NCBI GenBank assembly: GCA_016748015.1
Contig: JAAOMT010000250.1
Location: 1-23,506 of the forward strand
Length of the DNA stretch: 23,506 nucleotides
Direction: 5' to 3'
Source: Geosiphon pyriformis
Lineage: Eukaryota; Glomeromycota; Glomeromycetes; Archaeosporales; Geosiphonaceae
Both the position numbers and the translations under genes were made by a program. Below are positions 10,106-19,946 of this stretch, piece after piece. Positions within the stretch are counted from its first letter, which is position 1, and every line of letters begins with the position of its first letter. The notes beneath the pieces were generated by a model that saw only the letters and a program-made list of their open reading frames with translations, had not been told where the DNA came from and did no database searches.

Positions 10106-11491
10106 AATCAAATATTTCTTGGCGATACTTTTATTATCATTCTAACATCTTTGGTATCATTTAAATTTAACATTGTAACAAGTTTTTTAAATTTTCGAGA
10201 GAATTAAGTTTTTTAAATAACTCCAGTTTGTGATAATCTAACTCTTCTTATTATTTTAAACTTTTGCAAGTTCTGAAAATTGATTGGTTCGATATTTATA
10301 ATAACAACCCATATAAAAAAGCTTTTTAAAATAGTGTGTTAAAAGTAAAAAGGCCGCAGAGTCTAGTCATGACATTACATGTATAAAGTGAATTTTCAAT
10401 TAAAAATAATATATATAGATTATATAGATTATTATGTTTTTTTTATAAGACTTTTACAGAGGGATGAGATGCATTATGAACTTTTTTGGCAAAATTTTTA
10501 CTTAAAAGATATTGAATTTTGGCAATAAAATTTTTATTTTTATAAGAATTCAATTATTAAGTACTTTTTTATTTTGAAAATTGGTGAGCAATCCATTTTT
10601 TAAAAAAAGTGATTTCGGTAACTATTTAAATTGCCAATATGCAAAAAACAATTATTTTTAATTAAAACAACATAATAAATAATTATCAAAGTAGTATAGT
10701 TATTACACATTAACTCGTCAAGACTTAGTTTTTATTCATACAAAATAATTTTGTATATTAGTTATATTTCTGCAAATATATTATTAATACAAAAATTTGT
10801 GTACCAAATATTAATGAAGATAAGACTTGAAAATTTTTTTGAAATATTTACAAAGATTGTTTCAACTATAATTTATTATAATTCTATTTCTTTTCAACAC
10901 TGGACTGGTAGCATACATGATAATTAATTAATTAGAAATAATACTTTTTCACTGACAAATTTGAGTAATTAATGGTAAATTGTCAAAGAATCAAACCTAA
11001 ATCAGAAATTAAACTATAAAAATATGAAATTAACTAACTAACTATCAAACTGACCGAAAATAGAAATATAACTTTCAAAACTATTCACATAGCAAAGAAC
11101 TAAAAACCGAAGCCAAGGAACAAGCTTTTAATGATTGATAAAAAGACTGACAGCAAAAAGATTCAATATTCCAAATGCAAAATGGCTCAAAAAAGAAAAG
11201 AAAATTTGACATAAATTACGATATTATTAGTATTAATCTTTGGTAGGATTTTAATTTAGCCTAAATGCTGAAAAAATAGATAGAGAATGAACTCAAAAAA
11301 ATTTTATTTAGTCTCAATTATTTCTTACTCAAAATCCTGCCCGCCAGTCTTTTTTTTACCAATTGTGATTTTTCTTGTTTTGTTGATTTCCTAATCCCCT
11401 ATAATTGATCGAGTTTTCTTTTCAATCCGAGTAATATTTGCTTTAAATATTAGTCTTAACGATGGTTGCTCTGATATTAGTTAGCACTTTA

Positions 11492-11526
<35 letters not shown>

Positions 11527-12939
11527 AAAAAATTGTTTTTAACGAGTTCTTATATTTTTTTATTTAAATTTTATATCGACTAATGTTAAGGTTATCTTCT
11601 TCAAATTTAAATTATTTCAATATTTTCATTCTTTTGCTTTAAAGCATTTATCTCGACTTCTAAAGATAAATTTGTTTCATAATATTTATTTTATAGTAAA
11701 AATTCAAAACAAAATAATAAAAGATTATTGTTGTTGTTTATTAATTAAGAAATTATACTACAGGAAATTTAAAGTTTTTTGCTAGAAAAATTATAAAGAC
11801 CCGAAAAAAAATATGTTTGTCTAAAAGAGTAAAAATATTAAAGCTAATGAGAAAAAAAGATGACCAAGAATATTTTTAAAGAAATTTTCTAATAATTCAA
11901 AACTTATTTTGCAATTATTTTATTGAGAAAGCCAGAGATAAAGAGTAAAAAGACTTGTAAACACAATTCATACTAAAATATATATTTGAGGTAATTTTCT
12001 CTATTATAAAAAAATTAAAAAAAAAACTTGACTCAACTTAATGATATTTTTAAGCGAAATTGAATTAATCGACAAAACCAAACCAATTAACAATAGTATA
12101 TTAATAAAAGATTTATTATTTTAAATACATAAAAGAGCCTAAGTTAGTATCTAAATAGTTTGAATTTTTTGAGAGTTATAATAAAATTTACAACAGAATA
12201 GCTTCAAAACTCTTTGATAAAGACTATTTTAAATGTTTAAACCATCTCAGTTTGATTTTGTTTACTCACTCACTTTTCTATTATATTCAAAGAGCTATAT
12301 TAATAAACAATTTTAATATTATTCATAGTTGCCACATGTTTGGTATTTCGCAAAATCAGAAATTGCTGCAAAGGTAGATATACAAAAATCTTATGTTCAA
12401 ATCTTTATTCTATGAATTGAATATATTGGTTATTGACTTAATAATACGATTCATTGTAATCTACACCCTAAAATTGGTGCGACAATAAAACATGTTTAAT
12501 CTATGTTACTAGTGGCAAAAAGCTCATAATAACTGCTAATGTTATCGGCAATAAAAATTTATATTTCTCTAAAACACATTTCTAATTTATAGATATTCAT
12601 CCAAGAGCAGCAATAGAAATTCTACTCTAATTATGTAAATTTTAAAAAATTTCAAGTAAAACGGTTTGTAATTAATCATTTCAGAATTTTAAATATTTTT
12701 ATATTAAAGCTTGACCACTAAAGATATTTTGTGTGTTTGAAGTTACATATGCAACAATAAATTATTGCATATTTATTGTTACACCATTCTTTTTATAAAA
12801 TAAAAAACTTTTGTTTTTCTTTCCTTATAAAATCTTTGTAGTTTAATAATCTTCTTGTGTTAATTATAAACCATGTTTTCAAGTTCACCAACTTAAGGCT
12901 TGAAGTTGAAAAGGGTAGATTGGAAAGATTTTTATTACC
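10106..12939. other. intergenic spacer, no gene recognised
   Basis: This is AT-rich sequence between the P450 gene and the convergent lipase-like gene. I find no long frame, no tRNA-like cloverleaf and no clear transposon ends. No canonical AATAAA lies in the first 100 bases after the P450 stop, so its polyadenylation site is unclear. Confidence 0.55.
11491..11525. repeat. (ATT)n microsatellite
   Basis: About eleven perfect ATT repeats lie in the spacer. Confidence 0.92.
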
Positions 12940-13089
12940 AAGTTGATAAGTGGTGGTAATTTAGGATTTACATTGAAATAGTTAAAACAACCTGTGAAAA
13001 GTGGATTGGCAAAATTTATTAATGAAGTAGATGTTTTGAATATGAGTACTCATATTTTGAAATTTTTGATGCAATTTTCGGTAGGCTAA
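12940..13089 (+). pseudogene. possible coding relic of unknown origin
   Basis: One frame of 49 codons before TAA, interrupted once by TAG after about 14 codons, has codon-like composition. Its second part reads QPVKSGLAKFINEVDVLN and continues with STHILKFLMQF. A neighbouring frame from ATG at 12873 is also broken (MFSSSPT, then stop, then LKLKRVDWKDFYYQVDKWW). Together this suggests a decayed gene of about 70 codons or more with a frame change. I do not recognise the family, and the call could be wrong. Confidence 0.25.
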
Positions 13090-14015
13090 TGCTAAGGACT
13101 AACCATAGATTTTATAATTTCATAAATATTTTTCAATTCAAATCTTAAAGCTGTAAGAATTAATATTTTTTTTGAGCCATCTAAAATTCACCACCACCCA
13201 CCACCCACCACACTGTGTTCAGTAAAGTCAACAGAATAACACCATTTTGACAAGATAAAAATATAAATTATTTTCTGATAAAAAAGATAAACAGCGTCAA
13301 GGGATGGGAACTATATTAAAGAAAGGACAAAATGTGTGTGTAGAGCTAAAAAAAAGATTTGATAGTGAGTGGTGTGGAAGCATCAAATAGAATATAAATA
13401 GAAACTCTTTTATATAATTTTGAATAATATAATTCGATTAAAATTTCTAAAAAATTTTGCTTTCAATTGTTGGAAGGCTCTTGTTCAAAAAAAGATAAAA
13501 AAATCTCATAATCAGCAAAACTAATTTTTGTTAATTCTACATGTTATTGTTTGTATTGTCACCATTATTTTTCTCATCATATGACCAAAGATATGTGGAA
13601 ATATGGATTTTTGGGAACATGGTCAAAACTGGCCTATGAATTACCTTATTTAAATTAGTTTAACAACTTCTGGTTAGTGTCTAAAATATTTTCAAATAAA
13701 AAAATAAAACATTTAAAAAATAATTATTAATTTTTTCTTGATTGACAAAACATTTCTATTGAAACCAAAAAACCAATTCCAAAGCCTAAAATATAAAATA
13801 AACTTTAATTTAATATTTTTCTCTCGTAATCATCTTTATTTAATTGATAATTTAATTAAAGAGTGACTTGAAAATCCGAAATGTATAAGCAAATGGGTCG
13901 TGAAAAACAGTTTATTAAAAACGAATGTTATACGGTAATTATTGTTTGCATTATTTGGATGGTCTACTACTCGTTTGAAAATCAAGTCACTTCTTTTCAA
14001 AAATCTCTATTTGAG
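13090..14015. other. intergenic, 3' flank of the lipase-like gene
   Basis: No gene is supported. A CCACCCA-type short tandem repeat lies at 13190-13212, GC-rich against its surroundings. The plus-strand frame at 13881-14066 is the complement of the last lipase-like exon and its 3' flank and is not called. Confidence 0.55.
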
Positions 14016-15439
14016 TTAACTACAATCACCCATTCTAATGCCGAAATAAGGCCCATCATGGAATAAATCATCCGGAACGTTAATGATTGATTGTCCTCCA
14101 TTACACTCCTAAAGAGATTTTTTTTCAGATTTTATCAGTTTAAGAAAATTTTTCTTTATAAAAACTTACCATATTCTCACTAGTCCATTCCTCAAGCCAA
14201 TATTGTCGTTTTTTCGTTTCAAGTGATTGATTATTACAATCCCAATAGGAATATGGATGAAAATTAACATCATAATCATCGTCATCATCTGGACAATTGC
14301 AATTTTCTAATGGCTCAATCCAGATTTCAATCCCAAAATGATTCCACCCCAATTTAGCCAAAGGAAAGTGTGGGACATGGTCATTTCCATGGGTTATGCG
14401 ATGATGTGTAATTAACATATTTGCAAATCTACTGAATTCTCTATTTCCAATTCTTGGAGCTCCAAATGTTATAATATGTTGTCCAATTCCATTCATATCT
14501 ATTTCAGGCCATGACTTCAATTTAAGAATCACATATCTTTGCATAGTCCATCGAATACCAACAATTGAGGCGTATGCTAGTATTTCAATAGTATAAAAGT
14601 ATTTCAGATTTTTACAATCGAAACTAAAAAAAAATTACTAGTTTGCCGAACCTCCACCAATAGCATGCCCAGTAAACAAAATTTGTGTCGTCTTGGAGGG
14701 TTTTTTTTCTAAATATTTCCGTATATTTTCTAAAATACTTGGAAAGACGGAGTCAATAAGTTCCATTACTGGCTTATTAACATGAACATCATCATATGTT
14801 GGGAAGTTTTTCACTTGAAATACAATTTGTCTATCAATCTCATCGCGCCAGGAAATTTTTTTTCTTTTCTAAGAAATAAATAAATAAATATATAAAGAAA
14901 TTCCAATTTAGTGAATTTGATTCTAACATACTATTTCAAAAATGACAAATAATTACTGGTCCTGCAAAGTACACAACTAACGCTGCATTAAGGCTTCTAC
15001 TTGTGATAAAGTTGTATTTGACTAAAGAGTGAAAAATTACAAAAAATAATATTTGATATGAAGTTAATATAAATCAATTGTTTTATTCTAAAAGGATCAA
15101 ACCGTTTATACGCCCACTTCCTAAATCGCAATAGGCATCACTTGCAAGGTATGCCGATTCTTTATAAAGCGTTAAAAAACCTATTTTAGGATCCATTAAA
15201 GTTTTATAAGCTGATTGAGATCGTTTTGTGATTCGATTGAATTGGAAAGGAACTTTAATTTGATTTCTCCAATCGACCACTATAGGGAAAGTGAGATTTC
15301 CATCTTGTTTATAGAGATTTTGATTTTTTAGGGCTTTATGAGAAACTATCCAGCCTTCAGAATTTTCATGTGACCAAAAGTAAAATATAAAGTATATGAA
15401 TATTGAAACAATAATGGCAAAATCTTTAAAAGAATTCAT
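14016..15439 (-). CDS. class 3 lipase-like protein, five exons, 372 aa, nucleophile Ser replaced by Ala
   Basis: Inferred exons (minus strand): 15439-15103, 15021-14957, 14868-14652, 14576-14170, 14108-14016. Introns are 61-88 nt. The frame upstream of the first ATG begins at a TTG after a stop, so the ATG at 15439 is chosen. Residues 4-22 are a hydrophobic signal peptide or anchor. Family landmarks follow: SAYLASDAYCDL (95-106), the VYFAGP strand (129-134), the nucleophile elbow TGHAIGGAYA (from 200), TFGAPRIGN (242-250), NDHVPHFP with the predicted catalytic Asp272, and a C-terminal LFHDGPYFGIRMGDC with the likely His359, matching the end of Rhizomucor-type lipases. The elbow has Ala203 (GCT) where active enzymes have Ser, so hydrolysis is probably lost; this could be a non-catalytic paralogue, or a recent mutation. 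An acidic stretch of five Asp is at 303-307. It is head to tail with the kinase on the same strand, about 1.5 kb downstream of it. Confidence 0.9.
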
Positions 15440-16763
15440 TATGCTCTTCAAACAACATAAGTTGGGTTCCTATTTTATTATCTGATTTAAATTTATCATG
15501 TTCAAAGATAAAATAACGTCCAATCATTTTCGTTCAAAAGATTTCCGAATTAGTCATTTATTTAGACCAAGCGAACTGGCCATTTTTTAGATTTTATACT
15601 ACAATCCAAACAATAACATTTTCTAAATAAGAGCAAAACATAATCAAAAAATTCATGGGAATCTTAACAGATTAGTGATGGTGGGAATGTTTTAATGTTA
15701 AGATTAAGTACTTTTTTAGATGATAAAAATTTTGACTTTGATGCAAACAGCAACTCCATTGGTATAGTAAAAAAAAATTCATGTTGTTAAGTTTGGAGTT
15801 TGTAAAGTAGACATGTATATTAAATTAAACATTGTTTTAATTAGGCTCAAATAGTTAAATTTTTTCCCGGATATATTAAGCTGTGTGCGTTTTTGATTAT
15901 AGAATTAATTTTTTTTTTAATAGTGCCTGAATATTATTTGTATGAATATCATTATATTTAGCATGAGTACACAGTCTCAACCATTAAAATTTAGATTTTT
16001 TCTAATACATTTTCAAAGTTTAATATTTCAAAATTTTGCAACATACTTGTCAATTAGTTAATCAATTTCTTTCACTTTAATTATAACGATTTTTGTTCTT
16101 TTATCATTTGTATAGTCATAATTTCGTTCTATGTTTACACACATTTAAAATTTATTTCGAAGTTTCATGTTCAAAATTTTTTATAAATTTATTAAACCAT
16201 TTTATATATATGTATATTTTATACATATAAATTTGAGTTGGATCTCAATAAAAATGTATATTTAAACATTAAATTCGAAAAAGATTAAATGAATAAACTT
16301 TTTGTTGTTGTTGTTGTTGTTGTTGTTTTTTTGAAGATTTATAATTTATTTTTTCAAAATTTTAAATAATATAAAAGTTAATCAGGTATTAAAATTGATT
16401 TTATAATTGGATAATTTTTTATTAATTATTCATTTTATAAAAAAATTTCTGCATTTATAAGATTTAAGAGAATTGGTTTAAACATATTCAAAAGTAAAGT
16501 TTAGTTAAATTGAATGATAAAATTTGTTATTTAGATGTGAAGAATACTCTATAAATTAATAAATTAATAAAAGTATATACATTGAGATGAATTTAATAAA
16601 TATTGTAAATAAAATAAATTTTTTTTTAAATTATAAAGGCTATCTAAAATATATCACTTATTAAAAGGTCAACTAATCAATATAATGTTAATTTCATTTT
16701 GGAACTTAAAATAATATATAATTCACGAACAGAAATTAAGATGAGCGATCACGATTAGATCTA
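15440..16763. other. intergenic, upstream of the lipase-like gene
   Basis: No gene is recognised. On the minus strand a TATAAAA lies at 15598-15592, about 155 bp before the lipase-like ATG. It is the best promoter candidate but weak in such AT-rich DNA. The rest is low-complexity AT sequence with one (GTT)n tract. Confidence 0.5.
16302..16327. repeat. (GTT)n microsatellite
   Basis: About eight perfect GTT repeats. The same trinucleotide in the same orientation occurs twice more within 1.2 kb, inside the kinase gene. Confidence 0.92.
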
Positions 16764-16954
16764 TTAAGAGTCATCTAAATATAATGGATAGTAAAAATAA
16801 TCCAGTGTTAAACTATTTATTAATGATTAATGATAGAGAAGTAATTTCTTACCTTGAGGCAAATAGATTAATTCTTTTTAAAAAGTAAAGTAAATTGATG
16901 TGAATACTTTATAATAATTAAATCAATAAATTAATTAATATAAAAATAGATAAA
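16764..16954 (-). other. possible 3' terminal exons of the kinase gene
   Basis: If GTTAGT at 16959 is a donor, a 21-nt exon (16873-16853) and an 11-nt final exon (16774-16764, stop TAA) keep phase, with introns of 86 and 78 nt, the size seen in the neighbouring genes. The 21-nt exon is followed by GTAAGA, a stronger donor than many others here. The alternative is that the protein simply ends FSKG at the TAG. Transcript data would decide. Confidence 0.35.
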
Positions 16955-18367
16955 CTAACCTTTTGAAAAATCAATCATTTGTAAAGTTAAAACACGACTT
17001 GTATAAACTGCTCCTGGATGAATTTTTATATTTGTTGTTGTTGTTGTTTTTGTTGTTGTTGTTTTCGAATCGTTTTTTAACATTTCAAACACGTATTTCT
17101 CTGATTCTAAAAACTCGAATGTCGTGTACCAAAGCCCATTCAACTTCCTTTTAACTTCTTCAGCAGTAGGACGATTGTCAGGATTAACATCCCAACAATT
17201 TTTTATTATTTCGACAATTGAAGGTGGAATAAGCGGGGAGGTAATCTTAGGTCTAGCCCCATCTAAAATAGCCATTATAAGAATTTGATCATGATCACGA
17301 TCATAAAAGGGAGGCTTTCCTGTTGCTAATTCCCATAATAACATAGCAAAACTATAAATATCACCAGCTGTTGTAAAATTTTCTCCTCTTAAAACTTCTG
17401 GTGGAATGTATGGTATCACTCCATATATTTTTTTTTCCTCCATTGCTTTTCCTATTGTTGGGTCTGTTGTTGTTGTTGCTTCATTTTTTGTAGGTTGACA
17501 TAGTCCAAGGTCTCCAATACTAATAATTCTTTTACTTAATTGTAGGATGTTGCCCGAGTGTAGGTCACGATGAACCATACCAGAAGAATGAATTGAATTA
17601 AGTCCTTCAGCTATATCACACGCGATCCTCAATTTATTTTTCCAACTCGTAGAATGAAAATTTGATAAATATTTTCGCATATCTCCATGTTCAGCAAACT
17701 CCATCACAATTCCATACTCGAGTGTTTCAGCGTTTTGCGTAATCCCCCATATTGAAGAGATATATCTTAAATACCCACCGTTATTAATATATATAGCTCT
17801 TTGAAAATTTAACTGTTAACACAGTGTAAAAAAAAGTATACAGTAAAGATAAATAGGAATTTTGAATATAAACATAAATAAAAATATAAATATAAATAAT
17901 CTGTTTACCTCTTTCAACACTTCTAAACTGTTTGTCTTTATAATTTTTATTGCTACTTCATCAATCATTTTTCCAAACGCATTAGTTCCTCTTCTTTTAT
18001 ATTCCATTGAACCATGATGTTTTATACTGCCTAAATTAATCCGTCCATCAATTAAGATTGCTTTATAAATTATACCGAACCCTCCTCTAGCAATTTCGTT
18101 AATGTTCGACAAACGCTCCCATGGAATCCATTCATAATAATTCAATCCAGCAGTATGAAATTTATTAGGTGGAATATAGTTTGGATTCTTAATTATTTCA
18201 TCAATCACTTTATTGCCGCTTGAAAAGTTCTTATAAAGTTTTTCAAAAAATATGAACTGGCATGCACTACAATCATTCCTATTAATTTTAATGCTTCTCT
18301 GACACGCTTCACACTCATTGCAATCATGTACTTCTGGACGATTTCCTTTAATTTCTTTGTTTTCCAT
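16955..18367 (-). CDS. protein kinase with N-terminal Cys-rich region, at least 438 aa
   Basis: Exon 1 is 18367-17909, starting at an ATG in good context (CACCATGG). Exon 2 begins at 17812 after a 96-nt intron (GTAAAC...ACAG), phase 0. The N-terminus has two Cys clusters (C16, C19, C22 and C33, C36) that may bind zinc, then the lead-in EWIPWERLSN. Kinase landmarks: glycine loop ARGGFG (93-98), VAIK Lys141, HRDLHSGN with catalytic Asp236, metal-binding Asp254 in DLG in place of DFG, PPE with Glu292, GDIYSFAMLLWELATG, and the terminal Arg367. All catalytic residues are present, so it should be active; the form suggests a tyrosine-kinase-like Ser/Thr kinase. Poly-Thr runs coded by ACA repeats lie in the activation segment (266-269) and after the domain. 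The reading frame closes at TAG 16957-16955, but GTTAGT there could be a donor. Two further short exons (16873-16853 and 16774-16764) are in phase and would end the protein LIYLPQDDS. Confidence 0.9.
17032..17062 (-). repeat. coding (ACA)n tract, poly-Thr
   Basis: On the coding strand, ACA/ACC-type repeats encode the SKTTTTKTTTTTN linker after the kinase domain. It is the complement of the TTG tracts visible on the plus strand, probably a slippage-prone linker. Confidence 0.85.
17464..17479 (-). repeat. coding (ACA)n tract in the activation segment
   Basis: Four ACA codons give EATTTTDPT between DLG and the PPE motif of the kinase, so repeat-length change would alter the activation segment. 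Confidence 0.8.
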
Positions 18368-18385
18368 GGTGTGGATAAAAGGACA

Positions 18386-18410
18386 GAGGGTAAAGGGTAA
18401 AGGATAAAAA
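18386..18410 (-). promoter_or_regulatory. pyrimidine-rich leader with TTTACCC repeats
   Basis: Directly upstream of the kinase ATG, the coding strand reads CTTTTTATCCTTTACCC followed by TTTACCCTCTGTCC, with a 7-nt unit CCTTTAC/TTTACCC repeated about twice. Pyrimidine tracts next to fungal start sites often mark transcription initiation; that role is inferred here. Confidence 0.35.
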
Positions 18411-19390
18411 GTAAATAAATTATTATTTTTGAGGGTTTCTTTAAAAATTTATTTGATAGTAGATTTAGAAAATAATTTTATCTAAACCTGAGTTCTTATT
18501 TATGTCGTTTCTCTATGCTCGCATAGTCTACTGTGATTCGCTACAAATCATACTAAATAGGTTTAACTGTTTAAGTAGTAGCTAGAATACACAAAATACT
18601 AAAAAAAGTTTCCAATTGTCTCATTATATTGTTCTTTGTAGAATACAAAAACAACATTATCAAAATTAGGCTTCGTGTGGAACATAAAAAAATACTGTAT
18701 GATTTAATCCATAAGACCATTTTAAAAATTTATTTTTTGAGCAACTAGATGTTTTATTATTAATATGATTTCTCAAAAAGTGTTACAAAAAATATATATT
18801 ACATGTAATTAATTAAGTCCTTTAATGTGTGTAAATTGTTTAATTAATTTAAGTTGAGTAAACTTTATTTAGAATGTCCCAAATTCTAAAAAAATATAAT
18901 TTAGTAAAAAATATCTAAATAATCATTGTCTATGGTATTTGAATAATTTCATTGACAACTTAATTCAAAATAAAAATAAACTTTATTATCGTATTAATAT
19001 ATTGAAAAATCAATATTTTTGTGAATAAATAAATTTAATGTAAATAGCAAAAAATTAAAAATTGTATTTTTTAAACAAATCGATAATCAATTTATAAAAC
19101 TATTAAACATTATTTTTTAATTATTTAATTAATAATTTATTTTTATAATAAATATTTTATTAAATTTACTTCCTATATATTATAAGTCATTTAGAAATTA
19201 GTAACATAATATTATATTATAATTTAAAAAAATTATTAAAACTTATTATATATTTAAATATTAACAAAAGTTAATATGTATTGATTGTAAAATTTATCAT
19301 TATAAATAAGAAATATACAAATTAAATATCATAATAATTTATAATTAACAATAATTATATATTCTAAATGACAAAATTAAAATTCAATAA
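18411..19390. other. intergenic, upstream of the kinase gene
   Basis: No gene is recognised. A small perfect-stem inverted repeat, CTATGC-TC-GCATAG, lies at 18513-18526 within a locally GC-richer patch (18480-18560) about 150 bp upstream of the kinase ATG. The rest is AT-rich. Confidence 0.5.
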
Positions 19391-19946
19391 GTGTTCGGCT
19401 ACATCGTAAACAATTAAAAAAAATTAATGTATTAAAAATTAAGGATATTGTTTATTGTTTTATTTCGATTGTTTATTGTTATATTAATGTTAAAATTATT
19501 TTATTTTATCTTAAAATATTGACTATTTGTAAACACTATTAAAATTGTTTTTTATTATAAATTAAATATATATTATTGTTATATTTCTATTTTAATTGGT
19601 TTATTACTTTAAACTTAAAAATAATTGAATTTACACAAATACAACAAGTGAAATTTTTACACAAAACTACTTAAAAATTAAATTATAATTGATCTTTGTA
19701 TTTTAAATAAAAAATTAAAAAATTAATTTTTTAGTTACCATGAGTACAAGTATTTTTAAGGAACAATATATAGAACTAAATCGAAATTAATACTTTTAAA
19801 GTTTTGGAAAATTTTGCTTATATAACTATTAAAAACATTAAATTAATAATTAAGTTGATTTAATTTTAAAAATAAATAGTTATATAGATATTAGTAGTTA
19901 ATATATATTAATATATTTTTTGCTGCTTACGATGTAGCCCAACCAC
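19391..19946. mobile_element. MITE-like element with about 30-bp terminal inverted repeats
   Basis: The left end reads GTGTTCGGCTACATCGTAAA (19391-19410) and continues CAATTAAAAA. The right end (19916-19946), read on the opposite strand, gives GTGGTTGGGCTACATCGTAA followed by GCAGCAAAAA. The core GGCTACATCGTAA (13 bp, relatively GC-rich) matches perfectly. The 556-bp element has an AT-rich interior with no coding, as expected for a non-autonomous DNA transposon. I could not identify a clean target duplication, so the exact ends and superfamily are open. Confidence 0.75.

Noticed and set aside
13881-14066. Plus-strand open frame of 61 codons
   Set aside because: It is antisense to the last exon and 3' flank of the lipase-like gene, whose minus-strand reading (GPYFGIRMGDC) is far better supported.
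14869-14956. Reading exon 2 of the lipase-like gene on through VIICHF
   Set aside because: That frame meets TGA at once. The GTAATT donor after the GGA-CCA codons keeps phase and gives a normal FAGP-to-WRDEI spacing.
15440-15451. Longer N-terminus of the lipase-like protein starting at 15451
   Set aside because: The first codon there is TTG with an upstream in-frame stop. The first ATG is at 15439.
16963-17154. Plus-strand Leu-rich open frame opposite the kinase
   Set aside because: It is the complement of the poly-Thr coding repeats of the kinase. The Leu run is an artefact of TTG repeats.
17816-17908. Extension of kinase exon 1 into a hydrophobic FIFIFLF tail
   Set aside because: The tail is translated intron. 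GTAAAC at 17908 is a donor and the spliced frame restores the kinase domain.
7975-18367. P450, lipase-like and kinase genes as one biosynthetic cluster
   Set aside because: Spacing is 1.5-3.9 kb, orientations differ and no backbone enzyme, transporter or shared promoter motif is seen.
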